Assembly (NCBI GenBank): GCA_025201765.1 | Contig: MU623382.1 | Location: 1 to 64,000 of the forward strand | Length of the DNA: 64,000 nucleotides | Source: Daldinia sp. FL1419 | Lineage: Eukaryota > Ascomycota > Sordariomycetes > Xylariales > Hypoxylaceae | Direction of reading: 5' to 3' | Shown here: positions 11,740 to 22,947 of the stretch, one piece after another | Numbering within the stretch: position 1 is the first letter of the stretch | Layout: each line of letters opens with the position of its first letter | Made by a program: the position numbers and the translations under genes | The notes under the pieces: model-generated | Database searches by the model: none | What the model was told of the DNA's origin: nothing | Seen by the model: the letters and a program-made list of their open reading frames with translations, nothing else

Positions 11740-13019
11740 GGGCTCGAGGCAATTGCATCCTATCGTCGTTCAAATCGGGTACAGGTTAAACAATCCGGCG
11801 GGTCCCAAAAAAGAAACGTCGGATGTTTTTCGTGTTCTGTTATTTTCATGCGTGGAGTAAAAAAAAATTGGGTATTTACGTCGAAGCAAAGACGAAGAAT
11901 GAAAGACGTATGTATGTAGGTACCTAGGTACCTAGGTAATTACATAGTATGCCTCCGAAGAATCTAATCGTAAGACTGTCATGAAACTAATTACGTCATA
12001 GCGAAGAAATCCTAGGAATTCGGTAAAGGTTGAAAGCCCGTTGTACCGTCTCTTAGTAAGAAAAAAAAAAGGGAAAAGTCTATTTCTAAACAATGTAGGA
12101 TCTATGTCACACAACAAAGAGTTCCAACCAATAGAAAACTTTCCATCCCGGGACTACACTCGTACATTTCCAAGATGTTGATTCCTAATCATACAAGCAT
12201 CAATAATATAGGCAATCTTATGAGCATCCGATTAATAATGATAGTATTTATTCGCTCATCTACACCGATTGGATTGTCACACAACCCTTATATCTTACAT
12301 ACGATATGTGGCTGGAGGTAATATCTCACCGGGGACTATTAACGGGGACCGTATCGGTGTAAATTACGCCTTCGGGATACACAACCATAGAGTCAGTCAT
12401 CAAGGATTCGAGAAAGATTGGTCAACAATGATACTATGTATCTAGATCCGGTGGGTCTCGGCATAAGGAGGTACAATACCGTGAATGATCTAAAGGGCCT
12501 AGTTTAAGGGGGATATTCGAAACTACCTAAGCTTTTGAAGATGGCGTAGGCCAATGGAAATCAGTAATCAGTCACATCAAGTATCGTTGCAGTATCTTGC
12601 AGAAAGTGATGAAATAGGAAAAGGTAACCGTCACCGCTCTAACTTCCGTAGCGCTTCGGACTCATCCAGAACAAGTGACACGTTTCAACCCCGTGCCGTG
12701 GAAATGAAAAATACTGATATACTGACTAATACAAAAAAGAAGAAGAAGAGGAGGAGGAGGAGGAGGAGGGAGATCCACCTTGTAAAGCAATTCCGAGGCT
12801 GTTCCTGAAGCTTCTATACATTCGTTAGGCGTACTTGCCGATTTATAAATACCGGGTACCTTTTTGGGCCTAAACTGGCATTAAGAGGGGTCGTTATCCA
12901 ACTATCCCAACTCAGATTACAACATTAAGACCATAAATTACAACATCGCAAATAGTCTCTTTCGTCTCTTCACCTCCAACAACCCCTAAAACTCCAAACT
13001 TCATATTCATTCGATAACC
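11740..13019. other. Intergenic region with purine tract and palindromic motif
   Basis: No convincing gene. It holds an AGGTACCTAGGTACCTAGGT palindromic run (11918-11938), a GAA/GAG purine tract (about 12734-12770) and, near the right end, a TATA-like box and a pyrimidine-rich leader before the GST gene. A short ORF at 12554-12808 ends in the purine tract and is probably spurious. Confidence 0.5.
12844..12851 (+). promoter_or_regulatory. TATA-like box upstream of the GST gene
   Basis: TATAAATA lies 169 bp upstream of the ATG at 13020, followed by a pyrimidine-rich stretch (about 12955-13010) typical of fungal transcription start regions. The assignment rests on position and motif only. Confidence 0.4.
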
Positions 13020-13763
13020 ATGGCACCTTTCGGCAAGATTTACTCCTACCCGGGCAACTTCCGTGTCGACCGGGTAAGTTTTATCTCATAGCACTCGGTT
13101 CAACCAGACCGTCGGATAAGTCGAAGCTTGGCTAGCTAACATCTTTCTCAGGTTCAAGTCGTAGCCGCTTTCAACGGCCTCGAAGTGCCTTTGGCCGAGA
13201 ACTTCAAGATCTCGGTCGACAACAAGACTCCCGAGTTCCTAGCCAAGTTCCCTATGGGCAAGGTCCCGGCTCTCGAGTGCGCCGACGGCTTCTGCATCGC
13301 TGAAGGCGGTGCCATCGCCTACTACCTTGCGCGCTCGGGACCCAAGAAGGACCAATTACTTGGCACAGACCCCAAGACCCAGTCCATTATCGACCAGTGG
13401 GTATTCCTGGCCGAGACTGAGCTCGTCTCGAACATCGTCTATCCGGCTGCCATGGTAGTCTGGAAGGTGATCCCCTACGACGAGACGCGCTACACCACCC
13501 AGGTCAACTCCTTCGAGCGCGCTCTCAAGCGCATTGAAGTCGCCCTCAAGGATGGCCAGAAGTACCTCGTCGGCGACAACGTCACTCTAGCCGACATCAT
13601 GGTGGCTGGCTGCGTGTTCTTTGCCTCCAAGTTCCTCATCGACGCCGAGATGCGCAAGGAAATCCCCAACGTCGTCGCTTGGGCGCAACGACTGGATGCT
13701 CTCCCCGAGTTCAAGGCTCTGGGCGGATTCAACTTGTTGGAGACTCGCGTTAAGGCGGAGTGA
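13020..13763 (+). CDS. EF1B-gamma-type glutathione S-transferase (221 aa)
   Basis: Exons are 13020..13073 and 13152..13763, separated by a 78-nt intron (GTAAGT donor, CTCAG acceptor, phase 0). The product starts MAPFGKIYSYPGNFRVDR. An N-terminal thioredoxin-like domain (residues about 4-85) includes FPMGKVPALE (cis-Pro of VPAL) and the glutathione gamma-glutamyl motif ES-like AEGGAIAYYLA. A helical C-terminal domain (about 90-215) includes the GST fold motif LVGDNVTLADIMVA. Its sequence resembles the GST domain of elongation factor 1B gamma, but the C-terminal EF1G domain is absent, so it is a stand-alone GST. Such enzymes conjugate glutathione or act in oxidative stress defence in the cytosol. 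Confidence 0.9.
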
Positions 13764-14763
13764 AGGAGTTATTAAGATACCTAAGTGGAGAATATCCCTC
13801 CACTGCTGTTTATAAAAGTAAAAAGAATAATTACGGGCATGACGAAAAAAGGTTTTTTTGGGAAGCGCTAAATTATTAACGAGGATAAATGGACTCGGGC
13901 TAAGTCCTAAAGTCTAATAGTACCACAACATCGCAAATTAATATTAGTTATTCGGAATAGGATTCGGGGATGGAAGGCATCGATGATTAAGACGATAGTC
14001 TCAAATCGCCATACCAATGAATACAATTAATTCAGCCCATTCTTTTCGTAAACTATCTCATCTTTTGCTAAATTTCGCATGCCCTTGGTCTGTATACGAT
14101 CTAAATATTAAGCCATAAGACCAAATAGGTTAAGACGTATAACGTATGCTGACACTAGAGAGATAATAAATAAAGTACCTACACTTACAACTCCTAACTT
14201 ACAATAGAGCGTCAATCGCTCAAACGGGGCCCACTCAAGCTCAACACCGTAGTAGTACCGCATAGCCAAATGAACATATAAACATACCGAAACAGCAACC
14301 AGCAGGACATCAATGATTCGTAAGAAATATATAAAGACAAACCGCTTCGTCATCGCGGACCATTATTCCACTCACCCCCAAATCCCATGCCCTTTCCCCC
14401 ATCATCTGCCGCTCTCGTGTTGCACGCAGCGTAAGCGAATCAGCGACTCCCCGGGCCCACAGGGACGATGACGACAGCAGGGCCACGCTGCGCTGCGCTG
14501 CGAGAATACTACCTACCACCACCCAGGCGCGCCCTCCGGTCTACATGCCGCGCGCCGCCTCCGGTCCCGCAGGGTATATCACGGGTCCGGGCCCACGACG
14601 TCGCAGAGGGGATTGATATTTTCTTGACACGACAAAGTTTTGCGTAGAGATCAGGGTAGGGTTTTTGTTTTTTTTTTTGTCCAGAATAAGAGAGAATATT
14701 CTGGCAGGGGCGAATTCGACTATAGCGAGTGATAATCGGCAAAAGTCGCAGAAGGACATAGAA
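13764..14763. other. Intergenic region with possible small membrane-protein ORF
   Basis: The 1.0 kb between the GST and dehydrogenase genes holds a candidate small gene on the minus strand (listed separately, 14108-14353) and the GC-rich 5-prime region of the dehydrogenase. The dehydrogenase frame is open upstream to 14665, which may be UTR. Nothing else was seen. Confidence 0.4.
14108..14353 (-). CDS. Possible small membrane protein (81 aa unspliced or about 65 aa spliced)
   Basis: The ATG at 14353 opens MTKRFVFIYFLRIIDVLLVA, a basic start followed by a hydrophobic helix, and a second hydrophobic segment (VSVGTLFIISLVSAYVIRL) follows. A good donor (GTAAGT) and acceptor (CTCTAG) bound a 49-nt segment that would remove part of the second helix and leave the frame intact, so the exon structure is unclear. 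I recognise no family. Amino-acid composition is coherent for a membrane protein, but the length is short and chance cannot be excluded. Confidence 0.35.
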   Translation of the reverse strand: MTKRFVFIYFLRIIDVLLVAVSVCLYVHLAMRYYYGVELEWAPFERLTLYCKLGVVSVGTLFIISLVSAYVIRLNLFGLMA

Positions 14764-15774
14764 ATGGCGCCAGATACGGACACGGGCACTCACCACGTCG
14801 TCGTCGCGCTGGAAGCGTCGATTGTCCCGGTTCCGCCGTTGGATCTTCCTGCGCCGCATACGTACGAGCTGCGCGAGTACGGGCGCACGCGTCCGGAGGA
14901 GCTTGCTGGACGGGTAAAAGACGCCGACGTAATCATCGTGACAGTCGTGCAGATCCGGGGAGACGTCCTGCGGCCGGAAAATACGCCTCGGCTGAAGAAG
15001 ATCGCGGTGGTGGCGTCCGGGACGGACTGCGTGGATCTGGAGGCGTGCAAAGCCCGGGGAATTGTGGTTAGCAATACGCCGCATTGCAATACCGTTTCCG
15101 TGGCCGAGCACGTTGTCGCGTTGTACTTTGCTACCCGGAGGTCGGTGGCGCTGTCGCATACTATGGTTCAAGCGGGAGAGTGGAGGAAGGGGATGTTGCA
15201 CAATACGCTCAATGGTCCCGATGGCAGGGCGCCGAGGACGTGTCGGGATGAGACTCTTGGGATCATTGGGTATGGTGCTGTGGGAAGGGTGCTCGAGTCC
15301 ACCGCTAGGAGTCTAGGCATGAAAGTCTTGATATCCGGACGTAAAGGGGCTTCAACAGCACCGGAGGGCCGCACCCCGTTCGACACCCTGATCCGCGAGA
15401 GCTCAGTTATCGTGCTATGCCTGCCGCGGTCTCCGGAGACGATGAATCTTATTTCCGACGCCGAGTTAGCCGCGATGAAGCCCTACGCAGTCATCGTCAA
15501 CGTTTCTCGGGGAGGCATCGTAGACGAGAAAGCACTTGTTGCTGCGCTCAAGGCGAGGAAAATTGCTGGCTATGGAACAGATGTTTACGAACAAGAGCCT
15601 GCGAATCCTGACAATAGCCTTCTGATTGGACCTGACGTGGCTGGACTGAATATAGTTACCACGCCGCATGTTGCTTGGGTTGCGGGAGATACCATTGCAA
15701 GTTATAATACGGCGTTGAAAGAAAATATTTCCGAGTGGTTGACTACTGGCAAGCCGAAGTATTTGGTGGCGTAA
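14764..15774 (+). CDS. D-isomer-specific 2-hydroxyacid dehydrogenase (336 aa)
   Basis: This NAD(P)-dependent oxidoreductase interconverts 2-hydroxy acids and 2-oxo acids; the exact substrate is unknown. The ATG at 14764 was chosen because it begins just before the first beta strand; an in-frame ATG-less extension upstream to 14665 looks like leader sequence. The Rossmann motif GYGAVG is at residues 169-174. The catalytic set is present: Arg249 in VSRGGIVDE, Glu in DVYEQEP (276-279) and His302 in TPHVAW. The substrate-domain signature SGTDCVDLEACKARGIVVSN is at 85-104. No intron is seen and the length is normal for the family. The gene is GC-rich, so several long shadow ORFs lie on the opposite strand. 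Confidence 0.9.
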   Translation: MAPDTDTGTHHVVVALEASIVPVPPLDLPAPHTYELREYGRTRPEELAGRVKDADVIIVTVVQIRGDVLRPENTPRLKKIAVVASGTDCVDLEACKARGIVVSNTPHCNTVSVAEHVVALYFATRRSVALSHTMVQAGEWRKGMLHNTLNGPDGRAPRTCRDETLGIIGYGAVGRVLESTARSLGMKVLISGRKGASTAPEGRTPFDTLIRESSVIVLCLPRSPETMNLISDAELAAMKPYAVIVNVSRGGIVDEKALVAALKARKIAGYGTDVYEQEPANPDNSLLIGPDVAGLNIVTTPHVAWVAGDTIASYNTALKENISEWLTTGKPKYLVA

Positions 15775-17807
15775 GGGGTATGTATGTATGAATTGTTGGA
15801 TACTTCCCAAGTTATCATATTACATCGCATCGTAGATAGGGGCGCATCAATAGAAGACTTTGCATACATAGGTACCTAGGTAGGTAGATAGGAGAGACAT
15901 TTATAGTTTACCTATATAAAAGCGATGGATTGTACATATGCTGCTTCATAATGTAAGATAGTATTCTGGTGATAATATGGAAAGAAAAGGTTGTATGCGA
16001 GACGACCCGAGTAAAGAAGAACATACGAATCTTTATGAGACATCAAGTTATCACCTAGAATAGAACATCCGAGTGGAGGTTGCGGTCTGAGAAACTAGTG
16101 CTACTTCATGACTTCCATGATAGTTAGGAAACTCGAAAGAGGTTTCTTGTAGGAGGGGTTAGGAGGTCAGGCCTCCCTCGCTTTTGCAGACAGTTCCCTT
16201 GAGGTCAACGGTTCGAGTCCTTGTTTTTCGCCCCTATTTTTCCATTTTAAACCACGCATTTGCGGCAATATAATCTCCGATATTGAATACTACGACAAGA
16301 AAAATAATTGATATATAAAGAATAAAAGAATCAATAGAAAAAAAGTACAAAAAATTCAGTCCGAACCTAGCCTCCGCCGTCGTGATAGGTCCGTACCGTG
16401 AAAAACTGAGAAGGGCAGTTGTCGAATGGGTCCGAAGCGGCCATCGGCAACCCAACTACGCCAACCCGTTTTTCTCCCAGGGCTCAGGGGCCCCGATTAA
16501 TTTGCAGACTTGAAATTTAGATATATAACCTTTAGGTCGGGAGGGGAAGGTGGCAGGTGCGAGCTTGGTAGGTACGAGCAATAGGTACTACTTTTTAGGG
16601 GGGCAGTTGCTTTCTACACTGGACAGGTACCTACTACCTAAGGTACTTACTTGCCTACATGTACTCAATCTAGATGTACGTTTCTGATATGTTAGTTACT
16701 ACCTATTTGCCTTGAATTTGCTCTTCCCTTTTTTTTCGTGAGGCTTTTTTAATAGTACATCGTCGCTTTGGTGGTTATGAAGCAACCACCTCGACCGCTA
16801 CGACGTTCTAAGATATTAACTCAACTGCTATGATTTCGCTCAGACTAGGGCCTTAATTATTTTTCTTAACTTATTTCTCTTATTCATCTAACATTTTCAC
16901 AATTCTTACCTTCATAATCCATATACCTTTTCTGGATTATACCTACTTAGCTACCGAAGCTACTACTCCTCGCTACGATTGGGAGTTGACTCGATAATAG
17001 GTACCTAGGATGACATTTACGGAAAGGGAGTTGCAAATAAACCTGTTCTAATGAGATATACCTCTTGCTCAGATGCGTGTTTTGAAATTCGATTATGAAC
17101 CTTGACGATAATTATATTGGGGTTCATCCATCTACATGGAAACCTCTAAGTGAGCCTAGTCGACTTGTCTCCCGTTCTTTTCCGTTGTCGTCCTCTTGAT
17201 ATTTACTATATTCGCTATATCCTGTTTAACTACATCCACTAGATGAAACCCGATCAAAAGTCGAAGCCACCTCTCTGCAAAACGGACATATAGCAAATCA
17301 ACTATTCAACCCGCCAAGTCGATCTCATCATTGAGCCTCGCGTCATCTCACCTAGCAGGGGTTCTCTGTCCCGACAGTTCAACTCTGGATCCGCTCAGCC
17401 CAACCACGGCTTGGCAATGGGACAGCAATTTCCACACTTCTTCCATGTCAGGTTCGCGGGCCCGTCCACCACGCGCTCCCAGCAGACGGCAGCGGCATTG
17501 GCAATGTCATGGGAGGGTGCAATAGCCGATCTCGAGCATCTTTTATTACCCGAATCAGATGATTCCCGGGAAAGAGAAGAGAAGAAGACGACCGTAAACC
17601 TGAATACGAGGTCTTTGCTTTCTTCCTTCCCCTGGCTTGGGTGGATAGGGGCGACAATTTGACGAAACAGGAAAAATGGCAATAAATAACAAAAGCCCAG
17701 TGCCGTGTGTCCTAGGTAAATTTACAAAAGGCTTCTTTGCACCACCTCTTTCTCGCCAGCTTCCTAGCTACCAATCGGCATCACGAGACAGGTCAAGACA
17801 GGTCAAG
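15775..17807. other. Intergenic region, about 2 kb
   Basis: No convincing gene. It holds a GGTACCTAGGTAGGTAG-like motif (15869-15890), related fragments near 16588 and 17000, and a degenerate tRNA-like stretch near 16134-16230 (see findings). The part nearest 17808 is the promoter and leader of the subtilase; the frame is open to 17676 but a signal peptide begins at 17808. Confidence 0.4.
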
Positions 17808-19228
17808 ATGCCGCGTTTAGCAACACTCATTATAGGCATTTTCAGCCTTGCCATCCCAGCGCTCGCCGGACCAATCGACTTCTCGAAGCTTCAAGATGGC
17901 GACCAAGTCCCTGGAAAATACATCATTAGCCTTAAGCCCAACATCGATCTTGGGATCCACTTGAATTGGATTCACAATGTGCATAAGCGGAGCTTGTCCC
18001 GTCGCAGCACGGCTGGTCTCGAGAAAATGTTTGGATTCGAGGGTTTTAGCGGGTATGCGGGCGAGTTTGACGACGAGACTATTGCGGAAATTATGGCTAA
18101 TGATAATGTAATGCTTGGTTTCTACCTGGATCTGTTCTGTTAGCGATGCGCAACTCTGCTAACCTTCCCAGGTCCTGAACGTAGAGCCCGATAGAGTCGC
18201 GCGTCTGACGTCTAGAACGCAGCAGACTGATGCGCCCTGGGGTATCGCGAGCTTGTCTTCGCGATCGCGGGTTGTTAATGATAATTCACGCGGCCACAAG
18301 TATTGTTATGATGATACTGCAGGGGCTGGGACTTATGCCTACGTCTTAGACTCCGGTGTCTTAATAAACAACACTGAATTCGGAGGCCGCGCTATCAAAG
18401 GTTACAACACGTGGTCCGACACGGAGTCCTTCGACGACCACTTCGGCCACGGAACCCACGTCGCTGGAACTATCGCTTCTAATACGTATGGCGTGGCGAA
18501 GAAGGCTACTATCGTTGACGTGAAGGTTGTTCGAGGACCGGTAAGCTAATCTCCCTACTCAAACTACCTAAATTAGCTATTTAGTCCTCGTACTCACCGA
18601 AATCCAGGGCTACTCAACAGTCTCGCACGTCCTCGACGGCATAAACTGGGCCGTAAACAACATAACTTCAACCCCCGGACGAGTGGGCAAGTCCGTCATC
18701 AACATGAGTTTAGGTACGTACCTTTAGCTAATACCACCACAACCCCTTCTCTACTCTGCTCCGCCTCAACTAACAAACCTAGAATTCAAAACCTCCTCAA
18801 CGCTCAACAACGCCGTAGACGCCGCCTCCTTCCTCGGCGTCCTCTCCGTCGTCGCCGCCGGCAACGACGGCGCCGACGCATCCACCCGCTCCCCAGCCTC
18901 AGCCTCCTCGGCACTTACCGTCGGCGCCGTATGCTGGAACCGCACGCGCGCCGCCTGGAGCAACTACGGCTCCGACGTCGACGTCTTCGCCCCCGGCGTA
19001 GACGTCCCCTCCCTGTGGAACGTCGAGGGCCTCGAGTCCCTCAGCTCCGGCACCTCCATGGCCTCCCCGCACGTCGCCGGGCTCGCCTTGTACCTCAAGG
19101 CCCTCGAGGACGGTCTAGACTCCCCCGCCAAGACGGTTGCCCGCGTCAAGGAGTTGGCTACTGCAGACGTCGTTATCGGTGCGGGGAACGGCAGCCCCAA
19201 CTTGCTGGCTTATAATGGTGTTGCCTGA
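17808..19228 (+). CDS. Secreted subtilisin-like serine protease, proteinase K type (406 aa)
   Basis: Exons are 17808..18107, 18172..18540, 18608..18713 and 18783..19228 (introns 64, 67 and 69 nt). The product is a family S8 preproprotein. A signal peptide (residues 1 to about 20, MPRLATLIIGIFSLAIPALA) is followed by an inhibitor I9 propeptide (about 35-108, ending in VLNVEPD). The mature protease starts near TDAPWGIASLS. Catalytic residues are Asp160 (YVLDSGV), His193 (GHGTHVAGT) and Ser350 (SGTSMASPHVAG), with oxyanion Asn286 (AAGNDG). It should be exported and degrade protein outside the cell. The substrate-binding strand reads NMSLEF where proteinase K has NMSLGG. A further in-frame ATG at 17676 is less likely because it would bury the signal peptide. 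Confidence 0.92.
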
Positions 19229-19906
19229 TGTGCTACATAATGCTAATGTGGCTTGGACTATGGGTTAGGGGATTTTTATGCGTACCTACGTGCTTATAGT
19301 ATGCTTAACAAGGTAGCTCGGTTATTTTAATTTGATCTATATAGGATGCGATGATTAATCTTGTTAGGGCATCTCGATTAACCCAACCAGCCTGTAATCA
19401 CACATGAGTAGAACAAGCAACATTTGCATCTCCCACGAGATAGCGCGTCTTGATACACATGTCATAATCCTCATCACCATTAAAACCTTTGTTCACGTTC
19501 ATTAACAGCGTACAATATATGAATTGTTCAACCGAGTATGGAAAGTTTGGTAATCGGTATCATCCTAATCCTAGTGTAGGCACCGTAGCCTCGATGCCAG
19601 AGATGTAACCCTGTGTAAGGAAAAACAATCGTACATGCAAATCTCAGACCCCGTGCCCCAGCAAGAACTTTTCTGGTCCGTTCCATGCCCCCGCCAATCA
19701 AAACGAGGGGGTAAGCGATAACCCCCAAGAGCTCATTAGAGTAGAGAAAGTCTCATGTTCAACTTCGCGGAAAAAGAAAGGTGGCATGGTCATTGCCGTC
19801 ACCCATGTTAGCAGTACAGCACATGTAGTGGTACTATTATGACCTAACCCGATGCCTCTCAATATAGGTCCGGGGAATGTCTGCGATTCGGCGGCTTACG
19901 TGATGC
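19229..19906. other. Convergent 3-prime intergenic region
   Basis: This stretch lies between the 3-prime ends of the subtilase and DEF1, so it should hold both terminators. No ORF or repeat of note was seen. Confidence 0.4.
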
Positions 19907-22900
19907 CTAGTGGTAGTTGCCGCCCCAGCCGCCTTGCTGTTGTCGCCCGCCATAGTAGTTCCCGAATCCTTGGTTACCTCCGTAACCTCCGTACGGACCG
20001 TTACCGTGCCCTTGGCCGGCAGTGCCACCGAGACCGTAACCACTTCCTGCCGACTGGTTGCCGTGCAGACCATGACTCAAATGGCTAGGATAGCCTCCAT
20101 ATCCACCCATTCCTTGTTGGGTCGACTGAGGAGGCGGCAAGCCGGATCCCGCGGCAGTGTTTGTAGCGGAGCCCGGTCTTGCGGCGGCGCTAAGGGAAGG
20201 GCTAGGTCCGCCAGCAGCCTTGGAGTCACCGTACGGTTTCAAATCGTCATTAACAGGGCCCGTAGTTGAACCAGGTGCGTTCGGGGCGTTGAAAGATTGC
20301 CCTGCTTGAGAAGGGTAACCTGATCCACGTCCAAATGTGTCATGCATTCCACCGAACCCGCTACCACCAAGGCCGCCAGGTGCGCCGGATTGGGTGGAAC
20401 CTGCACGGCCATAACTATCGATACTGGAAGCTATTGTGCTGTCACGGCCACCAAGAGAAGACTGCCCAAAGCCGCTGGTTGCAGGAGAAGAGGCGTGATC
20501 GTAAGGGCCTTGCGGTGACATACCGTACTGGTGGGGTTGTCCATAAAGACCCCCTTTGCCGTATGGGCCGCCGTATGCTCCTTGTCCATAGGCACCGCCA
20601 TACTGGCTCATGTATTGGGCGTAGTACGGGCTCGAATAATACGGGTGTGAATAAGGATACTGGTTAGTATGCGGCTGCTGGTGAAGGTTAGATTGTGGCT
20701 GGGTGGCTTGGGTCGAGGCCTGTTGACCGGCCTGGCCAATGGGATTCGGTGTATTGTGACCGCTATTGTGGGATTCCGCAGAGGCAGCAGCCCCATACCT
20801 GGTCTGTTGAGCACCGCTCTGCGGGTACTGGCTTAGATTGTCACTTTGACCGGCATTGTAGCTACCAAACCCGCGGTTCGGAGCGTTCGAAGTCTCGTGA
20901 TGAGCTTGGCCGGCATGCTGCTGCCCATACTGCTGTTGCCCGTAATAGTTATTGTACGAGCTACGAAGCTGCGGGTCGTTCGCGTAAGGTGGATAATCGC
21001 TCGGAGCAGAGCTGAATGCAGCACTTGCCTGTGGCGCTGATGTTTGGGTGGTAGGTGTGGGAAAGTTATCGAGACCAGCTGAAGTGGTGGCGATTTGTTG
21101 ACCAAAGGTGTCGAATGGCTTTTGTGGGAAGCCGGCTGGTTCTTGTGCGTTAGCTTGACCGTAGCGCCCGAATTGCTGGTTGCTCGAAGGCGCTTGCGGC
21201 GCTATGAGGAGGTTAGTAGGGTGGCTGAATTGGGGATACTGCGACATACGTTGAGCTGTGATGGCGGCGGGTCCGGTTGGCGGGGCTACGGGTGTCGCTG
21301 GAGGATGGTTAGTATGCTGCTTCTTCTGAGAGAGGTGAAAGGGTGTTCTACCAGTTGCGCTGGGTGCCGAGGGCAATGAAGTAGCTGGCTTCTGAGTAGC
21401 CGCAAATGTTTCGGGCACTGCCGCAGGTTGAGATACCGGAGGTAATGAGGCACGGGGAACGGCGACTGGGGATTCAGGTGGCGGTTGAGTCCTAGTCTCG
21501 GGGTCTTCGCGGTCACCATCGATGTCATCTTCAACTCCGTTTAGACTGAAAGCACCGAATTGCACGGCGGTACGGTCGACCTCACGGTTTCCAGGCATAC
21601 GGACCGCTTCTTCCTGCTCGAGAAGACGCTTTTGATAACTAGGCATACGAGGGGCAGGGCGTTCGGTCGCTTTGATTGCAGTTGTCGCAAAACCACTAGC
21701 AGCAGGACGCGTAGTTTGGTGCTGTGCCTGAGAGGCCGAGAGTGGAGTGGCCGTAGCACTATGCTGCGGTTGCCTGGGATCCCAAGAATCAGCAGCTGTG
21801 CTAGCGGCTGTAGCTGTAGCCGGGGGCTGCGATTCGTCAGGTAGCTGCTCGAGATTGACTCGGGTCAAGTCGTCCTCAGGAGGGGGTAATGCAACTTCGG
21901 GTTCGACAACCTTGGGAGTCTCTGCAGGAGCTGGTTGTTCAGGAGCCGCTTCTTTCGGAGCTTCCTCAGGTGTAGGCTGCGGTTCAGGCTCGGGGGCGGC
22001 AGTAGGGACAGGTTCGGCAGGGGGGAGAGGTTCCAACACTTCAGCAGGCTTCGGCGCAGGAACTTCTTTGGGCTTCGGTGCAGGTTTCGGGGCGGTCGAT
22101 TGGCGTAGCATGCTAGCCCAAGTCTTCTGTGTACCTTGCGGGATGACACTGGGTTTAGCAGGGGCCGATTCAGTTGTAGCGGTGGCAGGTGTAGGAGTGA
22201 TGGTAGCTTCGGTAGTAGATTCAGTTGTACCCCAGACTGAGGCGCCGTGATCGTTGGTAGTAGCTTCTTCAGTAGTATTATTGGATCCCCACCCAGAGGA
22301 TTCTTCAGTTGGAACGGAGAGTTGTTGATTCTCCTTGGAGCGATGACCATTTGTGGCAACGTGAGAAGCTGCCCGACCTCTACCACTTCCTCGACCTCGC
22401 TCGTTACCACGACCACGACCACCTCGTGCACCATCTGTACGACCGCCACGGACTGGTCTGCTATTACCGGACGATTCGACAAGGCCTGCAGCGGTAGAAG
22501 ACTCCTTAACCTTGGGGCGGGTAGTCGTTTTCTTTTGCTTTGGTACTTCACCCCACTGGGAGATGGTACCTATAAGTGATTATTCTATTAGCAAGGCGAA
22601 AAAAGAAAAGAGGGAGAAGGCTGTGGAGGAATCAAGAGTATACCTTCGGCAATTCGTGTAGCGGCGACTTCAACATCACCATCTGTTTCCTTTAGTGCAT
22701 ATAGAATATCGGCATCCGACCAGGAGGGGAAGAGCTCCTTGATGGTATCGAGCTTCTCACCATATTGCTTCCTGAGTTGGCTAACATCACCGTCGTCATC
22801 GAAAGCGGTCGCATCTGCAGTCGTTAACTTATCACCATTAGTCCGTCTGTTCGCAGAACTACGGTTGGCGAAGCCTCCTCTACCACCGCGGCCACCACCT

Positions 22901-22947
22901 CTGCCACGAGAGGATGGTGCCTGCGATCTAGCCTGAACCTCAGCCAT
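19907..22947 (-). CDS. DEF1: RNA polymerase II degradation factor DEF1 (988 aa)
   Basis: Exons are 22947..22644 and 22569..19907 with a 74-nt intron (phase 1). The ATG at 22947 gives MAEVQARSQAPSSRGRGGGR; an RG-rich N-terminus is usual in fungal Def1. A CUE ubiquitin-binding domain lies at about 66-102 (LDTIKELFPSWSDADILYAL and then EVAATRIAEG). After it come an Arg/Gly segment, a Pro/Ala/Glu-rich stretch and a very long Gln/Gly/Tyr/Ser-rich, prion-like C-terminus ending in GGWGGNYH. In yeast Def1 promotes ubiquitination and proteolysis of RNA polymerase II stalled at DNA damage. The low-complexity tail produces many shadow ORFs on the other strand. The family assignment rests on the CUE domain plus overall layout. 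Confidence 0.88.

Noticed and set aside
12554..12808. 84-codon ORF ending in a Lys/Arg run
   Set aside because: The run is the translation of a simple GAA/GAG tract and nothing else supports a gene.
14509..15201. Long minus-strand ORF over the dehydrogenase gene
   Set aside because: It overlaps the GC-rich coding strand of a gene with all catalytic motifs; the composition explains it as a shadow.
21865..22551. Minus-strand ORF in a second frame inside DEF1
   Set aside because: Its frame differs from the spliced DEF1 frame and it is Pro/Leu-rich, a by-product of the low-complexity region.
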